DNA from: Variovorax flavidus
GTDB taxonomy: Bacteria > Pseudomonadota > Gammaproteobacteria > Burkholderiales > Burkholderiaceae_C
Assembly: GCF_030317145.1 (NCBI RefSeq)
Contig: NZ_JASZYE010000001.1
Coordinates: 310,001-374,000, forward strand
Direction: 5' to 3'
DNA: 64,000 nucleotides
Shown here: piece by piece, positions 1 to 11,420 of the stretch
Numbering within the stretch: position 1 is the stretch's first letter
Layout: the number at the start of each line of letters is the position of its first letter
The notes under the pieces: generated by a model
Told to the model about the DNA's origin: nothing
Database searches by the model: none
What the model saw: only the letters and a program-made list of their open reading frames with translations
Translations under genes and position numbers: made by a program

Positions 1-113
1 GCGCGTTGCTGGGGCTTGGTGTTGGTCTGGGGGGCGGCTTCTTGCGAGGTGCCTTGTGCGAATGCGCCAGCTGCGAACAGGCCGGCCATCATGACTGCGA
101 GAACTTTGCTCAT
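1..113 (-). CDS. Small secreted protein, N-terminal part only
   Basis: The gene enters the window from its 5' end and runs off the left edge, so only 37 codons are visible. The product begins MSKVLAVMMAGLFAAGAFAQ, a typical short signal peptide with an A-F-A cleavage site, followed by a Gln/Thr/Pro-rich stretch. A good ribosome site (GAGGAA) stands about 7 bases before the ATG. Function is unknown: the remainder is needed to tell whether it is a small periplasmic protein. It is divergent from icd, so the roughly 190 bases between them carry both promoters. Confidence 0.6.
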   Translation of the reverse strand, partial: MSKVLAVMMAGLFAAGAFAQGTSQEAAPQTNTKPQQR

Positions 114-305
114 TACGGATTCCTCAATGGAAATGGTTGAAAACGCCTCCCGGCCAGCAGAAGGTCAGTCAACAACGGAGCCAATACGGCTGTGGTTGAC
201 AGATCCCTTCAGGCTCCTCCGGTTGCGTCTAAAATTCTAAGGCTATTCAGGCGGCTGGAAACGTAGTGTCTTCCAGCCTTCATTTCTTCCGGAGTCCTTG
301 TTCTC

Positions 306-1565
306 ATGTCCAGCTATCAGCACATCAAAGTCCCGGCCGAAGGTCAGAAGATCACGGTTAACGCTGACAACTCGCTGAATGTGCCTGATCAGCCGATCAT
401 TCCGTTCATCGAGGGTGACGGCACCGGCCTCGACATCACGCCCGTGATGCTCAAGGTCGTGGACGCCGCGGTGGCCAAGGCGTATGGCGGCAAGAAGAAG
501 ATTCACTGGATGGAGGTCTATGCCGGCGAGAAATCGACCAAGGTCTACGGCCCCGACGTCTGGCTGCCCGAAGAAACGCTCCACGCCGTCCGCGACTTCG
601 TGGTTTCCATCAAGGGGCCGCTGACGACGCCCGTCGGCGGCGGCATCCGCTCGCTGAACGTCGCGCTGCGCCAGGAACTCGACCTGTACGTCTGCCTGCG
701 GCCCATCCAGTACTTCGAAGGCGTGCCCAGTCCCGTGAAGGAGCCGCAAAAAACCAACATGGTGATCTTCCGCGAGAACTCGGAAGACATCTACGCCGGC
801 ATCGAGTTCGAAGCCGAGAGCGACAAGGCGAAGAAACTCATCAAGTTCCTGCAGGACGAATTCGGCGTCAAGAAGATCCGCTTTCCCAACACTTCGGGCA
901 TCGGCATCAAGCCCGTGTCGCGCGAAGGCACCGAGCGCCTGGTTCGCAAGGCGATCCAATACGCCATCGACAACGACAAGCCCAGCGTCACGATCGTGCA
1001 CAAGGGCAACATCATGAAGTTCACCGAAGGCGGCTTCCGCGACTGGGCCTACGGCCTGGCAGCCAAGGAATTCGGCGCCGAACTGATCGATGGCGGCCCT
1101 TGGATGAAGCTCAAGAACCCCAAGACGGGCAAAGAAATTACCGTCAAGGATTCGATCGCTGATGCATTCCTGCAACAGATCCTGCTGCGTCCGGCCGAAT
1201 ACAGCGTCATCGCCACCCTGAATCTCAATGGCGACTACGTGTCCGACGCCCTGGCCGCGCAGGTCGGCGGCATCGGCATCGCTCCCGGCGCGAACCTGAG
1301 CGACACCGTCGCCATGTTCGAAGCCACCCACGGCACCGCCCCGAAGTACGCCGGCAAGGACTACGTGAATCCGGGTTCCGAAATCCTTTCCGCCGAAATG
1401 ATGCTGCGCCACATGGGCTGGATCGAGGCAGCCAACCTGATCATCAGTTCGATGGAGAAATCCATTGTCAGCAAGAAGGTCACCTACGACTTCGCGCGCC
1501 TGATGGAAGGCGCGACCCAGGTGAGCTGCTCGGGCTTCGGCCAAGTGATGATCGACAACATGTAA
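306..1565 (+). CDS. icd: NADP-dependent isocitrate dehydrogenase
   Basis: Oxidises and decarboxylates isocitrate to 2-oxoglutarate in the TCA cycle, cytosolic dimer. The 419-residue product has the usual length and begins [10 protein letters not shown]. It carries the substrate-binding segment [13 protein letters not shown] with the phosphorylatable Ser near residue 116, the metal-binding acidic residues of the [14 protein letters not shown] region, and the NADP-type HGTAPKYAG segment. GGAG precedes the ATG by about 10 bases. It is a single-gene unit with its own intrinsic terminator just downstream. The family assignment is secure. Confidence 0.97.
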   Translation: MSSYQHIKVPAEGQKITVNADNSLNVPDQPIIPFIEGDGTGLDITPVMLKVVDAAVAKAYGGKKKIHWMEVYAGEKSTKVYGPDVWLPEETLHAVRDFVVSIKGPLTTPVGGGIRSLNVALRQELDLYVCLRPIQYFEGVPSPVKEPQKTNMVIFRENSEDIYAGIEFEAESDKAKKLIKFLQDEFGVKKIRFPNTSGIGIKPVSREGTERLVRKAIQYAIDNDKPSVTIVHKGNIMKFTEGGFRDWAYGLAAKEFGAELIDGGPWMKLKNPKTGKEITVKDSIADAFLQQILLRPAEYSVIATLNLNGDYVSDALAAQVGGIGIAPGANLSDTVAMFEATHGTAPKYAGKDYVNPGSEILSAEMMLRHMGWIEAANLIISSMEKSIVSKKVTYDFARLMEGATQVSCSGFGQVMIDNM

Positions 1566-1601
1566 ACCGTTGCGCGGGGTGTCTTCGGACCCCTTCCCAG
1601 C

Positions 1602-1636
1602 AAAGCCCCGAGCCGCAACGCGCCGGGGCTTTTTTG
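1602..1636 (+). terminator. Rho-independent terminator of icd
   Basis: A 9-bp perfect stem (arms 1602-1610 and 1624-1632, core AGCCCCG/CGGGGCT) with a 13-base loop runs into a T tract at 1630-1635. It starts 36 bases after the icd stop codon. The following 150 bases up to clpS show no gene. Confidence 0.85.
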
Positions 1637-1787
1637 TTGCATATCTTGCGCGCGAGGACCGGCATGCAGAGGGTGGAAGGCACGCAGATTGCATGTGTCG
1701 ACCATGCAGTTCCAGCCCCATCCGCCTTGAATGTCACAAAGCTGCCTCCAGTTGTGTCACTACGGCAAGTGCAACACGCGGCTGCTC

Positions 1788-1795
1788 TATAAAAT
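1788..1795 (+). promoter_or_regulatory. -10 element directly upstream of clpS
   Basis: The sequence TATAAAAT fits a sigma-70 -10 box. No good -35 box sits 16-18 bases upstream. If used, transcription would begin at about 1801-1803, on or next to the clpS ATG at 1803, giving a leaderless or nearly leaderless message. No Shine-Dalgarno sequence lies between this element and the ATG, which agrees with that reading. Confidence 0.45.
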
Positions 1796-1802
1796 GATTT
1801 TC

Positions 1803-2162
1803 ATGGCTACCAGAATCCCTTCGACCCCCAAGACGCCGCCGGCTACGAAGCCGAGGCGGGACGACGGCGATGCGGTCGTTCTCGAACGGCGGCCGCAGAA
1901 GACCGCGCCGCCCCAGATGTTCCAGGTCGTGATGCTGAACGACGACTACACGCCGATGGAGTTCGTGATCGTCGTGATCCAGGAGTTCTTCAACAAGGAC
2001 CGGGAAACCGCCACGCAGATCATGCTCAAGATCCATCTCGACGGTCGTGGCGTGTGCGGGGTCTATTCCCGCGACATGGCGGCGACCAAGGTCAATCAGG
2101 TGATGGAAGCGGCCCATCAGGCCGGGCACCCGTTGCAATGCGTCAGTGAACCGGTTGAATAA
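1803..2162 (+). CDS. clpS: ATP-dependent Clp protease adaptor ClpS
   Basis: Adaptor that binds N-end-rule substrates and delivers them to the ClpAP protease by docking on the ClpA N-domain. The 119-residue product has a disordered Pro/Lys-rich N-terminus ([19 protein letters not shown]) and the conserved core: the [11 protein letters not shown] substrate-pocket segment and the [13 protein letters not shown] helix with its conserved His. An in-frame ATG at 1731 would add 24 residues without homology, so the ATG at 1803 is preferred. A -10-like box ends only 7 bases before it. clpA follows 54 bases later, the standard pairing. Confidence 0.95.
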   Translation: MATRIPSTPKTPPATKPRRDDGDAVVLERRPQKTAPPQMFQVVMLNDDYTPMEFVIVVIQEFFNKDRETATQIMLKIHLDGRGVCGVYSRDMAATKVNQVMEAAHQAGHPLQCVSEPVE

Positions 2163-2216
2163 ATCGCGCTCCAACCCATCTGAGAAATTATTTACAGCAA
2201 GGCAAAAGGAAATCAC

Positions 2217-4538
<2,322 letters not shown>

Positions 4539-4542
4539 CTGG

Positions 4543-4620
4543 CTAACCCCCAGTCTTGCCCACTTCGTGTGGCCGCCCACCCCCTTGCAGGGGGCAATAC
4601 CTGCGGACCGGCGGAGCCGG
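4543..4620 (+). repeat. Intergenic two-hairpin repeat, copy A
   Basis: A 78-base element right after clpA. It contains two small hairpins, CCCCCT-TGC-AGGGGG (4580-4594) and CCGGC-GGA-GCCGG (4608-4620), preceded by the motif CACTTCGTGT. The same motifs in the same order occur in inverted orientation at 14042-14124, and the first half recurs at 44944-44995. All three copies lie in short intergenic gaps. No protein is encoded. Confidence 0.75.
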
Positions 4621-4646
4621 ATCCGCGGTATTTCTGGCGTGTGAAT

Positions 4647-4685
4647 AAAGGTCGGTAGCATTGGGCTATCGGCCTTTTTCTTTTT
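4647..4685 (+). terminator. Rho-independent terminator of clpS-clpA
   Basis: Arms 4647-4659 and 4665-4677 form a 13-bp stem with two G-U pairs and a 5-base loop, followed by T tracts 4675-4679 and 4681-4685. The TTG codon at 4661, which opens the longest reading frame of the next gene, lies inside this loop and is therefore unlikely to be the translation start. Confidence 0.85.
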
Positions 4686-4702
4686 CAGGATCCTTTTCGC
4701 CC

Positions 4703-6160
4703 TTGATCGTCCCCGAGCTCAGCCAGGAATGGAAGACCGGCCTCTCCCTTGCGTGGAGCGGCTACATCGCGGTGCTTTCCGTCTGGATCGTGATGCAGAA
4801 GCGCGCGCCGGTGTCGACGATGAGCTGGATCCTCTCGCTGGCGCTGCTGCCGTTCGCCGGATTTGTCATCTATTACTTCCTGGGGCCTCAGCGGCTGAAG
4901 AAGCAGCGCCTCAAGCGCTTGCGCAGCCGCGCGAACGCGCAGTCGGCGGCGGATCTCGCGATTCTGCGGGATGCGGCCGAGCAGGCGCCGCCTGCACTGA
5001 GCCAGATGGCCGCGTTGGGTACGGCGTCCTGCGGCTTGCCGGTGTCGAGCGCGACTTCGGCCGAGCTGCTTTCGGGTGGCGCGCGCACCTTCGATGCCAT
5101 CTTCGAGGCCATCCGCGATGCGCGCGACCACGTGCACCTCGAGTACTACATCTTCGAGCCGGACCAGATCGGGACCGCGCTGCGTGATCTGCTGATCGAA
5201 CGTGCGCGCGAAGGTGTCGCGGTCCGGCTGTTGCTCGACGCGCTGGGTTCCAAGCGCGTTGGCCGCAAGTTCATGGCGCCGATGCACGCGGCGGGCATCC
5301 ATGTCGCGCTCTTCCATGACACGCGCATCGGCCGGCGCCTGCGGCCGGTCACCAACTACCGCACCCACCGCAAGATCGTCGTGTGCGATGGCCGCGTGGG
5401 CTTCACCGGCGGCGTCAACATCACCGACGAGGAAGACTCCCGTACACGCGACGATGCGTACCACGACGTTCATCTCCGGATCGAAGGGAGCGCGGTGCGC
5501 TGGCTGCAGACCACGTTCCTCGAGGACTGGACCTACGCGACCGGCGAAGACCCGCGCCAGATCGACCGGACCATGGCGCGCCTGCTGCCGCGTCTTCCCG
5601 CTCACGAGGGCGTGGGGGAGATACCGGTGCAGATCGTCACGAGCGGACCCGACAACCTTCTGGAGCCCATCCATCGCATGCACCTGGCGGCGATCCAGTC
5701 GTCCGTGCATAGAGCCTGGCTCACCACACCGTATTTCGTGCCGGGCGAGCCCGCACTGATGGCGCTCACGAGTGCCGCCTTGCGAGGCGTCGACGTGCGG
5801 CTCCTCGTGCCACGGCGAAGCGATTCGCTGATCGTCAGCGCGGCGGCCCGCTCTTATTACGACGAACTGATCGCGGCCGGCGTCCAGGTGTGGGAGTACA
5901 AGGCGCGCATGCTCCATTCGAAGACCTTGGTCGTCGATGACAACTGCGCGATGATCGGCACCGCCAATTTCGACAACCGCAGCTTCCGGCTCAACTTCGA
6001 AGTCTGCGCCGCGATCTACGGTCCAGTCCTCGCCAGGCCGCTCGTCGCGCAATTCGAGACCGATCTTCGCAGTGCGTCGCCGATCCGGGGCCAGCGGCAC
6101 CAGAGTTTCCTGCGCCGCCTCGGCGATTCGTTCGCACGCCTGTTTTCCCCCTTGCTTTGA
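4703..6160 (+). CDS. cls: Cardiolipin synthase (phospholipase D family)
   Basis: Membrane enzyme that joins phosphatidylglycerol molecules to make cardiolipin. Two N-terminal membrane segments (SLAWSGYIAVLSVWIV and the LSLALLPFAGFVIYYFLG region) precede two phospholipase D domains. The two HKD motifs are visible: HRKIVVCDGRVGFTGG near residue 222 and HSKTLVVDDNCAMIGTANFD near residue 405. The frame is open from TTG 4661, but that codon is inside the clpA terminator. TTG 4703, with AGGA 12 bases upstream, gives 485 residues, close to the family's usual size. No ATG precedes the first membrane segment. Confidence 0.9.
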   Translation: MIVPELSQEWKTGLSLAWSGYIAVLSVWIVMQKRAPVSTMSWILSLALLPFAGFVIYYFLGPQRLKKQRLKRLRSRANAQSAADLAILRDAAEQAPPALSQMAALGTASCGLPVSSATSAELLSGGARTFDAIFEAIRDARDHVHLEYYIFEPDQIGTALRDLLIERAREGVAVRLLLDALGSKRVGRKFMAPMHAAGIHVALFHDTRIGRRLRPVTNYRTHRKIVVCDGRVGFTGGVNITDEEDSRTRDDAYHDVHLRIEGSAVRWLQTTFLEDWTYATGEDPRQIDRTMARLLPRLPAHEGVGEIPVQIVTSGPDNLLEPIHRMHLAAIQSSVHRAWLTTPYFVPGEPALMALTSAALRGVDVRLLVPRRSDSLIVSAAARSYYDELIAAGVQVWEYKARMLHSKTLVVDDNCAMIGTANFDNRSFRLNFEVCAAIYGPVLARPLVAQFETDLRSASPIRGQRHQSFLRRLGDSFARLFSPLL

Positions 6161-6162
6161 CA

Positions 6163-7605
6163 ATGCCCCCTCACACTTTCCTCTGGCACGACTACGAAAC
6201 CTTCGGTGCCGTGCCGCGCCGCGACAGGCCTTCACAATTCGCCGCCATCCGCACCGACGCCGAACTCAACGAGATCGGCGAGCCGCTGATGATCTATTGC
6301 AAGCCGGCGCCCGACTACCTGCCGAGCCCGGAGGCCTGCCTCATCACCGGCATCACGCCGCAGCAATGCCTGGAGCGCGGCATCTCGGAGCACGAATTCG
6401 CAGCACAGATCGAACGGGCGTTCTCGCAGCCGGGCACCATCGGCGTGGGCTACAACACGATCCGCTTCGACGACGAAGTCACGCGCTTCCTGTTCTGGCG
6501 CAATCTCATCGATCCGTACGCGCGCGAATGGCAGAACGACTGCGGCCGCTGGGACTTGCTCGACGTGGTGCGGCTCACCTATGCGCTGCGTCCCGACGGC
6601 ATCGAATGGCCGAAGAAGGCGGACGGCAGCCAGAGCTTCAAGCTCGAGGATCTGGCGCGCGCCAACGGGCTGCTCCACGAGGCCGCCCACGATGCGTTGT
6701 CGGACGTGCGCGCCACCATCGCATTGGCGCGGCTCATTCGCGACAAGCAGCCCAAGCTCTTCGACTTCGCGTTCGTGCTGCATCGGAAGGATCGTGTCGC
6801 CTCCGAACTCGGGTTGCCCGCCACGCGCGACTCTGCACGGCCGTTCCTGCACGTCTCCGGAATGTTTCCGGTCGAACGCGGCTGCCTGGCCGTCATGTGG
6901 CCACTGGCGAGCCATCCCTCCAACAAGAACGAGCTGCTCGCCTGGGACCTGGCCCACGACCCGAGCGAGCTGCGCGATCTCGACGTGGCGACGCTGCGCT
7001 TGCGCCTCTTCACGCGCACCGCCGACTTGCCCGAAGGCGTCGCGCGCCTGCCGGTGAAGGGTGTGCACCTGAACAAATCGCCGATGGTGGTGGGCAATCT
7101 CAAGACGCTTTCGCCGGTCATGGCCGCGCGCTGGGGCATCGACGTGGAGGCCGCGCTGCGCAACGCTCAACTGGCGGCCGCGCTGCCCGACATGAGCGCG
7201 ATCTGGCCGCAGGTCTACGAACGACCGCGAGAAGGCACACCGGACGTCGATGAAGATCTCTACGGCGGATTCGTCGGCAACGGTGATCGGCGACGACTGA
7301 CCCAACTGCGCAGTCTGCCGCCGACCCAGCTTGCGCAGGCACGTACCGGCTTCGACGATCCGCGGCTCGAAGAGCTGTTGTTCCGCTACCGCGCGCGCAA
7401 CTTCGTCGAGACGCTCAACGACGACGAGGCCGAGCGCTGGGAAGCGCACCGCGTCGCGCGACTGCTCGAAGGCGAGGGCGGGGCGCGCAATGTCGACGAA
7501 TTGTTTGCAGAGATCGACACGCTGGCCGAGACCGCGGACGAGCGCGCGGAGCAGATTCTCGGCGCGCTGTACGAGTATGCGGAAGCCATTGCACCGTCTA
7601 TCTGA
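6163..7605 (+). CDS. sbcB: Exodeoxyribonuclease I
   Basis: Digests single-stranded DNA 3' to 5' and takes part in mismatch repair and recombination. The 480-residue product begins MPPHTFLWHDYETFG with the DEDD-family catalytic Asp10/Glu12; the later acidic residues are in VGYNTIRFDDEVTRF and HDALSDVRATI. The ExoI C-terminal region (FRYRARNF..LNDDEAERW) is present. The ATG at 6163 starts 3 bases after the cls stop; the in-frame TTG at 6157 overlaps cls and adds only two codons. Confidence 0.95.
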   Translation: MPPHTFLWHDYETFGAVPRRDRPSQFAAIRTDAELNEIGEPLMIYCKPAPDYLPSPEACLITGITPQQCLERGISEHEFAAQIERAFSQPGTIGVGYNTIRFDDEVTRFLFWRNLIDPYAREWQNDCGRWDLLDVVRLTYALRPDGIEWPKKADGSQSFKLEDLARANGLLHEAAHDALSDVRATIALARLIRDKQPKLFDFAFVLHRKDRVASELGLPATRDSARPFLHVSGMFPVERGCLAVMWPLASHPSNKNELLAWDLAHDPSELRDLDVATLRLRLFTRTADLPEGVARLPVKGVHLNKSPMVVGNLKTLSPVMAARWGIDVEAALRNAQLAAALPDMSAIWPQVYERPREGTPDVDEDLYGGFVGNGDRRRLTQLRSLPPTQLAQARTGFDDPRLEELLFRYRARNFVETLNDDEAERWEAHRVARLLEGEGGARNVDELFAEIDTLAETADERAEQILGALYEYAEAIAPSI

Positions 7606-7618
7606 ACCGGAACCCCCG

Positions 7619-8146
7619 ATGTCGTCCACCTTCGCGCGCCGCCTGGCGCCTGCCGATGCCGCTGCCTACCGTGCGCTGATGCTCGAAGGCTACGAGCGGC
7701 ATCCCGATGCATTCACCTCCAGTGCGGAGGAGCGCGCGGCGTTGCCGCTGTCATGGTGGGAGTCGCGGCTCGACGTGTCGCCGCAGGCCGGCCAGATCGT
7801 CCTGGGTGCTTTCGATGGCGATCGGCTCGTCGGTGCCGCCGGTCTCCAGTTCGAGTCGCGCGGAAAAGCGCGGCACAAGGCCAACCTGTTCGGCATGTAT
7901 GTCGCGCCTTCGGCCCGGCAGGGCGGCTTGGGGCGGATGCTCGTGCAGGCCGCGCTGGCGCAAGCTGCCTCGCGTGAAGGGGTCAAGGTCGTCCAACTGA
8001 CCGTGACCGAAGGCAATGCCGCCGCGCAGACACTCTACGAACATTGCGGATTCGTGTCCTTCGGCGTGGAACCTTTCGCTGTTGCGCTGGGCTCGGCCTA
8101 CCTTTCGAAGGTTCACATGTGGTGCCGGGTGGGATCGTTGGGCTGA
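7619..8146 (+). CDS. GNAT-family N-acetyltransferase
   Basis: The 175-residue product has the GNAT fold: N-terminal MSSTFARRLAPADAAAYRAL, the central beta strands ending in KANLFGMYVAPSARQGGLGR (acetyl-CoA pyrophosphate loop of the Q/RxxGxG/A type, here RQGGLG), and the C-terminal VTEGNAAAQTLYEHCGF motif. The substrate cannot be predicted. It starts 13 bases after sbcB, so it is probably co-transcribed. Longer open frames that overlap sbcB were not used. Confidence 0.85.
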   Translation: MSSTFARRLAPADAAAYRALMLEGYERHPDAFTSSAEERAALPLSWWESRLDVSPQAGQIVLGAFDGDRLVGAAGLQFESRGKARHKANLFGMYVAPSARQGGLGRMLVQAALAQAASREGVKVVQLTVTEGNAAAQTLYEHCGFVSFGVEPFAVALGSAYLSKVHMWCRVGSLG

Positions 8147-8158
8147 AGCCCTGCATCC

Positions 8159-9439
8159 TCAGTCGCGCGGGATCATCCAGCCGGTCTCCGCCGCGCGGCC
8201 GGGCAGGTGGAGCGCCGCCGTGGCGGCAGGCGTCTCCGCCAACAGCCGGCCTTTGCGATACACCTTGAGCCGTGTCGCGCGCAGGCGGATGGCCTCCACC
8301 GGATCGCGCGCCTGCAGCAGCACGAAGCTCGCATCGCAGCCGGCTTGGAGCCCGTAGCCCTCGAGGTGAAACACCTTGGCCGCGTTGACGGTGACTGCGT
8401 CGAAGCACTGGCGGATGCCGTCCTGGCTGGTCATCTGCGCCACGTGCAATCCCATGTGCGCCACTTCGAGCATGTCGCCCGAGCCCATGCCGTACCAGGG
8501 GTCCATCACGCAGTCGTGGCCGAAGGCGACGTTCACGCCTGCGGCCATCAGTTCGGGCACACGCGTCATGCCACGGCGCTTGGGGTAGGTGTCGTGGCGG
8601 CCTTGCAGCGTGATGTTGATGAGCGGATTCGACACCACGCCGACGCCGCTTTCGGCGATGAGCGGCAGCAGCTTGCTCACGTAGTAGTTGTCCATCGAAT
8701 GCATCGACGTGCAGTGAGAGCCCGTCACCCGACCCTGCATTCCGAGGCGCTGCGCCTCGAAGGCCAGCGTCTCGATGTGGCGCGACAGCGGATCGTCCGA
8801 TTCGTCGCAGTGCATGTCGACCAGCTTGCCGCGCTCGGCCGCGATCTCGCACAGCAGCTTCACGCTCGCGGCGCCGTCGGCCATCGTGCGCTCGAAGTGC
8901 GGAATGCCGCCGACCACGTCCACGCCCTTGTCGAGGGCGCGCTTGAGGTTCTCCACGCCACCCGGCGAGCGCAGCACGCCATCCTGCGGAAAAGCAACGA
9001 GCTGAAGGTCGAGGTAGGGCGCCACGCGACGCTTGACCTCCAGCAGCGCATCGACCGCAAGCAGGCTGGGGTCGCTTGTGTCGACATGGCTGCGGATCGC
9101 GAGCAGTCCCTTGGCGACCGCCCAGTCGCAGTACGCCAGTGCACGCTGGATCAATGCCTCGGCCGTCAGCATCGGCTTGAGCTCGCCCCAGAGCGCGATG
9201 CCCTCCAGCAGCGTGCCGCTTTCGTTGACTCGTGGCAGGCCGTAGCTGAGCGTGGCATCCATGTGGAAATGCGGGTCGATGAAATGCGGCGTGACGAGGA
9301 ATCCATGCGCATCGAGCTTTTCCGCGGCCGGTGCGTCGAGCCCGGCCGTCACTTCCTCGATGCGGCCGTCCCGCACGGCGATCGACATGCCAGCGCGACC
9401 GTCGGGGAGGGTGGCGTTGTGTACGAGGAGGTCGAGCAT
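8159..9439 (-). CDS. codA: Cytosine deaminase (amidohydrolase family)
   Basis: Metal-dependent deaminase that converts cytosine to uracil. The 426-residue product has the amidohydrolase HxH pair (His57/His59 in IDPHFHMD) and CodA-specific blocks: HCDESDDPLSRHIETLA, VTGSHCTSMHSMDNYYVSKL, NPLINITLQGRHDTYPKRRG and FGHDCVMDPWYGMGSGDMLE. AAGGAGAG precedes the ATG. It is the last gene of the minus-strand operon that also carries a nucleoside-type importer, upp and the URC genes, so it would supply uracil to those enzymes. Its start overlaps the preceding permease stop by one base. Confidence 0.9.
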   Translation of the reverse strand: MLDLLVHNATLPDGRAGMSIAVRDGRIEEVTAGLDAPAAEKLDAHGFLVTPHFIDPHFHMDATLSYGLPRVNESGTLLEGIALWGELKPMLTAEALIQRALAYCDWAVAKGLLAIRSHVDTSDPSLLAVDALLEVKRRVAPYLDLQLVAFPQDGVLRSPGGVENLKRALDKGVDVVGGIPHFERTMADGAASVKLLCEIAAERGKLVDMHCDESDDPLSRHIETLAFEAQRLGMQGRVTGSHCTSMHSMDNYYVSKLLPLIAESGVGVVSNPLINITLQGRHDTYPKRRGMTRVPELMAAGVNVAFGHDCVMDPWYGMGSGDMLEVAHMGLHVAQMTSQDGIRQCFDAVTVNAAKVFHLEGYGLQAGCDASFVLLQARDPVEAIRLRATRLKVYRKGRLLAETPAATAALHLPGRAAETGWMIPRD

Positions 9440-10362
9440 CACCTCTCTCCTTTTCGATAGGGTTTCATGAGCGCCTGTGGGTAGCTTGCCTTGCGCGCCA
9501 CCAATACCAGCGCGAGGATGGACAGGAGGTAGGGCAGCATCAGGTAGATCTGATAGGGCAGCACGGCGTCGCCAGATTGCTGCAATCGCAATTGCAGCGC
9601 ATCGAAGAAGGCGAACAGCAACGCGCCCAGCAGTGCCTTGCCGGGCCGCCAGGACGCGAACACCACCAGCGCCACGCAGATCCATCCGCGGCCGTTGATC
9701 ATGTTGAAGAAGAATGCGTTGAAGGCCGACAGCGTGAGGAAGGACCCTGCCACGCCCATCAGTGCCGAGCCCGCGACGATCGCACCGGTGCGCGTCGCAG
9801 CGACCGAGACCCCCTGGCCCTCGGCCGCTTGCGGGTTTTCGCCGACCATGCGCACGGCAAGTCCGACGGGTGTGCGGTAGAGGACATACGCCATCACCGG
9901 CACCATCAGCAACGCCAGGAGCGTGAGCGGAGTCTGCGCATCGAGTACCGGAATGTGCAGCCACTCCATCGGTGCGAAGGGCGTGACCGTGGGGGGTGTG
10001 TTGACTTTCGGAAAACTCACGCGATAGCCGTAGTAGCTCAGCGCCGTCGCCAGCAGCGTGATGCCCAGCCCGGACACATGCTGCGAGAGCGCCAGCCCGA
10101 CGGTGAGAAAGGCATGCAGCAGTCCGAAGACCGCGCCGGTCAGCGCAGCCACGCCGACGCCGAGCCACAGAGGCGCACCCGCGTACACCGCCAGCCAGCC
10201 CGCAAAGGCTCCCGCGACCATGATCCCCTCGATGCCGAGATTCAGCACGCCGGCACGCTCGCACAGCAGCACGCCGAGCGTGCCGAAGATCAAGGGCGTG
10301 GCAATGCGCAGCACCGCCACCCAGAACGAGGCATTCGAAAGAATGTCCGCGACGTCGCTCAT
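9439..10362 (-). CDS. Nucleoside/base ABC transporter permease (second)
   Basis: Integral membrane permease of the BMP/simple-sugar type (BPD_transp_2 family). The 307-residue product begins MSDVADILSNASFWVAVLRI and has about eight hydrophobic segments plus the family signature GVLNLGIEGIMVAGAF. It pairs with the 353-residue permease encoded immediately upstream, with which it overlaps by 4 bases (ATGA). Together with the double ATPase and the BMP binding protein it forms a complete importer. The neighbours codA, upp and URC genes suggest pyrimidine bases or nucleosides as cargo; this is an inference from context. Confidence 0.88.
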   Translation of the reverse strand: MSDVADILSNASFWVAVLRIATPLIFGTLGVLLCERAGVLNLGIEGIMVAGAFAGWLAVYAGAPLWLGVGVAALTGAVFGLLHAFLTVGLALSQHVSGLGITLLATALSYYGYRVSFPKVNTPPTVTPFAPMEWLHIPVLDAQTPLTLLALLMVPVMAYVLYRTPVGLAVRMVGENPQAAEGQGVSVAATRTGAIVAGSALMGVAGSFLTLSAFNAFFFNMINGRGWICVALVVFASWRPGKALLGALLFAFFDALQLRLQQSGDAVLPYQIYLMLPYLLSILALVLVARKASYPQALMKPYRKGER

Positions 10363-11420
10363 TTCAGCCGAACCCGGTACTGCGTGAGCAGGGTCGCGAC
10401 GAGCACAGCGATCAGCGAGGCCGCCACGATCACGTCCGCGATGTACGTGGGCACGCCGATCGCTCGGCTCATGGTGTCGGCCCCGACCAGCACGCCCGCC
10501 ACGAACACGGCCGCCGCCAGCACGCCCAGGGGATGCAGCCCGGCCAGCATCGCGATCACGATGCCGCTGTAGCCGTAGCCCGGGGACATGTCGAGGGTGA
10601 CGTAGCTCGTGCGGCCGGCCACCTCGATCGCGCCCGCCAGCCCGGCCAGCGCACCCGAGAGCAAGGCCACCAGCACCACGGTGCGCGTGACGGGAACGCC
10701 CGCGAAGGCCGCGGCGCGCGCGTTCGCGCCCACCGCGCGGATGTCGAAGCCGATCACCGTGTACTTGAACAGCGCCCACACGATCACCGACAGTGCGCCG
10801 GCCCACAGCAGTCCGGTGTGCACACGCGTCTGCGCGATGAGCTTGCCGAGTTCGAGCTCCGACTGCAGCGACACGCTCTGCGGCCAGCCCATCGCCGTCG
10901 GGTCCTTCATCGGCCCGTCGAGCATGGCCGAGACGCCGAGCAGCACGATGAAGTTGATCAGCAGCGTGGTCACCACTTCGTCGACGCCCAGCTTGTTCTT
11001 CATCAGCGCCGGGCCCAGCAGCAGCAGGGCGCCTGCAGTCGCTGCGGCCAGCATCATCAGCGGATACAGCAGCCAGAGCGGCAGCTCGAAACCCGTCCCG
11101 CCATGCATGCCGCCCACGGCCACGGCGGCGAGCGCGCCTGCGTAGAGCTGCCCTTCGGCGCCGATGTTGAAGAGCCGCGCCTTGAAGGCAACAGTCGCGG
11201 CCAGCCCCGTCAGGATGAGCGGGATGGCACGAGTGAGGGTTTCGCTCCAGGCAAACACCGAGCCGAAGCCACCTTGCAAGAGCAGTGCGTAAGTGCGGCC
11301 CACCGGCGCGCCGGCCCACAGCACGAGCAGCGCGCTGACCAGCAAGGTGAACGCGACCGCGCCGATCGGCGCGAGCACCAATGCCGCACGCGATGCGCCA
11401 TGGCGACGCTCCAGCCTCAT
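10359..11420 (-). CDS. Nucleoside/base ABC transporter permease (first)
   Basis: A 353-residue membrane protein of the same permease superfamily as its downstream partner. It starts MRLERRHGASRAALVLAPIG and has the family block NIGAEGQLYAGALAAVAVGG. A frame extending to 11465 exists, but the ATG at 11420 overlaps the ATPase stop (ATGA) and begins directly before the first membrane segment, so it is preferred. The larger size relative to the partner is normal for the first permease of this transporter type. Confidence 0.88.
   Translation of the reverse strand: MRLERRHGASRAALVLAPIGAVAFTLLVSALLVLWAGAPVGRTYALLLQGGFGSVFAWSETLTRAIPLILTGLAATVAFKARLFNIGAEGQLYAGALAAVAVGGMHGGTGFELPLWLLYPLMMLAAATAGALLLLGPALMKNKLGVDEVVTTLLINFIVLLGVSAMLDGPMKDPTAMGWPQSVSLQSELELGKLIAQTRVHTGLLWAGALSVIVWALFKYTVIGFDIRAVGANARAAAFAGVPVTRTVVLVALLSGALAGLAGAIEVAGRTSYVTLDMSPGYGYSGIVIAMLAGLHPLGVLAAAVFVAGVLVGADTMSRAIGVPTYIADVIVAASLIAVLVATLLTQYRVRLK

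Noticed and set aside
243-1721. 492-codon minus-strand frame opposite icd
   Set aside because: Shadow of icd; no ribosome site or known motif, and it crosses the icd terminator.
4661-4702. TTG start of the cardiolipin synthase frame
   Set aside because: This codon lies in the loop of the clpA terminator; the added 14 residues resemble nothing in the family.
9439-11319. 626-codon frame that fuses the two permease regions
   Set aside because: Only its last 307 codons match a permease; the first half is the wrong frame of the other permease, and an ATGA overlap marks the true start at 10362.
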